From Bordetella parapertussis (GTDB taxonomy: Bacteria; Pseudomonadota; Gammaproteobacteria; Burkholderiales; JACQAP01): 64,000 bases of DNA. Shown one piece after another: positions 62,577 to 64,000 of this stretch (position 1 is its first letter; every line of letters begins with the position of its first letter). The notes beneath the pieces were generated by a model. That model had not been told where the DNA came from and did not search any database. It saw nothing but the letters and a program-made list of their open reading frames with translations. The translations under genes and the position numbers were made by a program. The stretch covers positions 1 to 64,000 of the forward strand of contig CAMDKM010000005.1 of NCBI GenBank assembly GCA_945900965.1, written 5' to 3'.

Positions 62577-63326
62577 TTGAATAATCGGCGCAACTTCTAT
62601 CGAATTCTCCACGTGCAGCCAGAAGCGCCGCTCGAAATCATCAGGGCGAGCTATCGCAGCCTGATGTCGAAATTGAAAGCGCATCCAGATCTCGGTGGCG
62701 ATCACGAAGCCGCGGTATTAATCAATCAAGCCTATGCCGTCCTGAGTAACCCGGAGAAGCGACGACTTTACGATGAATCTCGTCGTTCAACGAAAGGTCC
62801 GGCGAGGGGAGCCAGGGGCCAGCACGCCGACGAAGTGCCCCGCACACCGCGTTCCGGTGCTCGCGCCGCGCCTAAGGCTGACGATTCCAGATCTGATGAT
62901 CTTCCACGCTGCCACTTTTGTCGCACCGAATACCGTCGCCCGCCACGGCCAAGCGAACGCTGTGGGTGTTGCGCGAGCCCACTCGTTTTAGAGATCCCGA
63001 TGGCGAGCACCCATGTCCGCGAGCTTTTCGGAAGACGGACCGCGCCGCGGATCACGAAAGCAGGGAACTTCACGCTTTACCCTAGTTGGCCGCATCACGG
63101 TTATCCAGCGCAATTACGTGACTTGTCTCCGACTGGACTCAGCCTGCTGACCCAATACCCGGCACGCAACTCGCAGATCCTCAAACTCGACGGGAGTTTC
63201 CTTACCGGCGTCGCGCGGGTAATTTCTGTTCGGGCCGGCATGCGTGGAATCCTTTCAGTCCACGCATCTTTCTTAACTGTGGAGTTTCTGACGAAAACTG
63301 GCGGATTTGTCTCGGTAAGAATTTAG
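62577..63326 (+). CDS. J-domain / zinc-ribbon / PilZ-like protein
   Basis: 249 residues from a TTG start (NNRRNFYRILHVQPEAPLEI). The J domain (about 5-68) has the HPD motif at residues 36-38, needed to stimulate Hsp70. A basic linker is followed by a zinc-ribbon-like CxxC...CGCC (112-132). The C-terminal domain (about 150-249) looks like PilZ: RTAPR at 154-158 is an RxxxR, and DLSPTG at 182-187 fits [DN]xSxxG, the two c-di-GMP-binding motifs. The combination is unusual. The start is uncertain. Confidence 0.78.
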   Translation: MNNRRNFYRILHVQPEAPLEIIRASYRSLMSKLKAHPDLGGDHEAAVLINQAYAVLSNPEKRRLYDESRRSTKGPARGARGQHADEVPRTPRSGARAAPKADDSRSDDLPRCHFCRTEYRRPPRPSERCGCCASPLVLEIPMASTHVRELFGRRTAPRITKAGNFTLYPSWPHHGYPAQLRDLSPTGLSLLTQYPARNSQILKLDGSFLTGVARVISVRAGMRGILSVHASFLTVEFLTKTGGFVSVRI

Positions 63327-63398
63327 GCTGCAAGCCCGGCGGCTGCAGAGATGCGCGGCCAATCCACGTAGGACGCTGCGTGCTTCGCGGCTATCCCG

Positions 63399-63794
63399 CT
63401 ACCAGATTGTGGCGATCTCCGCCGTGCCGCGCAAACGATCGTCGGCCGTGACGAGCTCGGCCCCAAGCAGCTTGGCGGTGGCGACAATGATCCGGTCCGC
63501 CGGGTCGCCGTGCATCGAATCTCCCATCGCGCCCGCCATCTCGGCGATCGCAACGCTGATAGGCTCGAAGGCCAACTCGGGTAACGTCATGAGGTCGGCA
63601 AGCCACGCGTGAAGGGAGGCGCCGAGCGTGAGCCGTTCGCGTCGAACAGCCGTCGCAATCTCAAGCACACTGATCGTGGAAACGAAGACTGGGCCCCGCT
63701 TTACCTCACGATCAATCGAACGCTTGGCGCGAACCGAAAGACGCTGCGCGCCTGAAACCCACCATACAAGAACGTGAGTGTCGAGAACGATCAA
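63399..63794 (-). CDS. PIN-domain toxin (VapC-like)
   Basis: 131 residues. PIN ribonuclease fold: the first Asp in IVLDTHVLVWW, then STISVLEIATAV (Glu), then DPADRIIVATAKLLGAELVTADDRL with the remaining acidic residues. TTG 63794, overlapping the antitoxin stop and following GGGAG by 8 nt, is the preferred start; GTG 63809 is an alternative. It pairs with the Phd/YefM-type antitoxin cut by the window edge. Confidence 0.85.
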   Translation of the reverse strand: MIVLDTHVLVWWVSGAQRLSVRAKRSIDREVKRGPVFVSTISVLEIATAVRRERLTLGASLHAWLADLMTLPELAFEPISVAIAEMAGAMGDSMHGDPADRIIVATAKLLGAELVTADDRLRGTAEIATIW

Positions 63795-64000
63795 CGATTC
63801 ATCTCCCACTCGGCGTCGCCAAGAACGGACTCGAGTGGACGATCGAACCGAATGACACTGCCTCGCAACCGCGCCCGGGCGGCGTCAGCCTCGCCCGGTA
63901 CCGGCGAGGGCGGGGTAAGCTCAGCGATGACCTTTCCCCTTGAGGTGACGCGAAGCCGCTCGCCCTTGGCGGCGCGCGCGAGATAGGCCGGCAGGTTCTG
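63791..64000 (-). CDS. Phd/YefM-type antitoxin, partial (start lies outside the window)
   Basis: The C-terminal 69 residues are visible before the window edge: LRVTSRGKVIAELTPP is the conserved end of the Phd/YefM DNA-binding domain, and LRGSVIRFDRPLESVLGDAEWE is the toxin-wrapping tail. Its stop codon overlaps the preferred toxin start. Confidence 0.8.
   Translation of the reverse strand, partial: QNLPAYLARAAKGERLRVTSRGKVIAELTPPSPVPGEADAARARLRGSVIRFDRPLESVLGDAEWEMNR

Overview
The window reads as chromosomal DNA of a betaproteobacterium, most like the Nitrosomonadales or neighbouring lineages. The support is gene order and gene families: the sigma factor-DUF3619-DUF3106-RDD set, lptF/lptG opposite pepA, holC before valS, rpe-gph-trpEGDC, miaB-phoH-ybeY-corC-lnt, glyQ-glyS-gmhB-plsC and lptM-lysA. 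No ribosomal RNA is present, so the genus cannot be named. Almost all of the DNA is ordinary housekeeping sequence, densely packed and in short operons.

Layout. 0-7 kb: uppP, a rhodanese, and a nitrogen block (glnA behind a sigma-54-type promoter, then ntrB-ntrC). 6.7-14 kb (minus strand): xthA, a DUF4124-glutaredoxin protein and prlC, then a pyrimidine/conserved block yqgE-ruvX-pyrR-pyrB-pyrC', in which pyrC' lacks the metal ligands of active dihydroorotase. 14-21 kb: sigma factor cluster, lptFG, pepA, holC. 21-25 kb: valS and a porin. 25.7-26.3 kb: a toxin-antitoxin pair. 26.3-33.2 kb: trpC, trpD, trpG, trpE, gph, rpe and apaG. 33.5-38.7 kb: mltA, a TonB-like protein, dsbC, a UbiH-type hydroxylase and tRNA-Met. 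38.9-51.8 kb: two long plus-strand runs from miaB to lnt and from glyQ to lysA. 52-62 kb: DUF1178 and EamA genes between long inverted repeats, a GGDEF-EAL protein, alanine dehydrogenase, an msrQ remnant, mgtE, small secreted proteins and an amidase. 62.3-64 kb looks accessory: an SDR gene remnant, a J-domain/zinc/PilZ protein and a Phd-PIN toxin-antitoxin pair cut by the window edge.

The most striking feature is not a gene. At least fifteen intergenic inverted repeats of about 130-220 bp (plus one full-length 446 bp copy), with arms made of short near-tandem units (period about 9, such as CACAGAGG, CACGGAGG or GAGGACGCG), sit between genes. Several related ones have period-7 arms. One copy, between trpC and trpD, is larger and carries a gene for a GxxExxY protein with PD-(D/E)XK nuclease-like residues. 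Its ribosome binding site lies in one arm and its stop codon in the other. The shorter copies with the same arms look like internally deleted derivatives, as MITEs are of a parent transposon. The repeats fill three of the four trp-gene junctions from trpC to gph plus the gph-rpe gap, abut the start codons of prlC, valS and glyS, supply the C-terminal codons of some genes, and one lies exactly where msrQ is truncated. Three of them, with different arm types, carry the same nested insert of 30-36 bp. This is the best candidate here for an under-described mobile or regulatory system.
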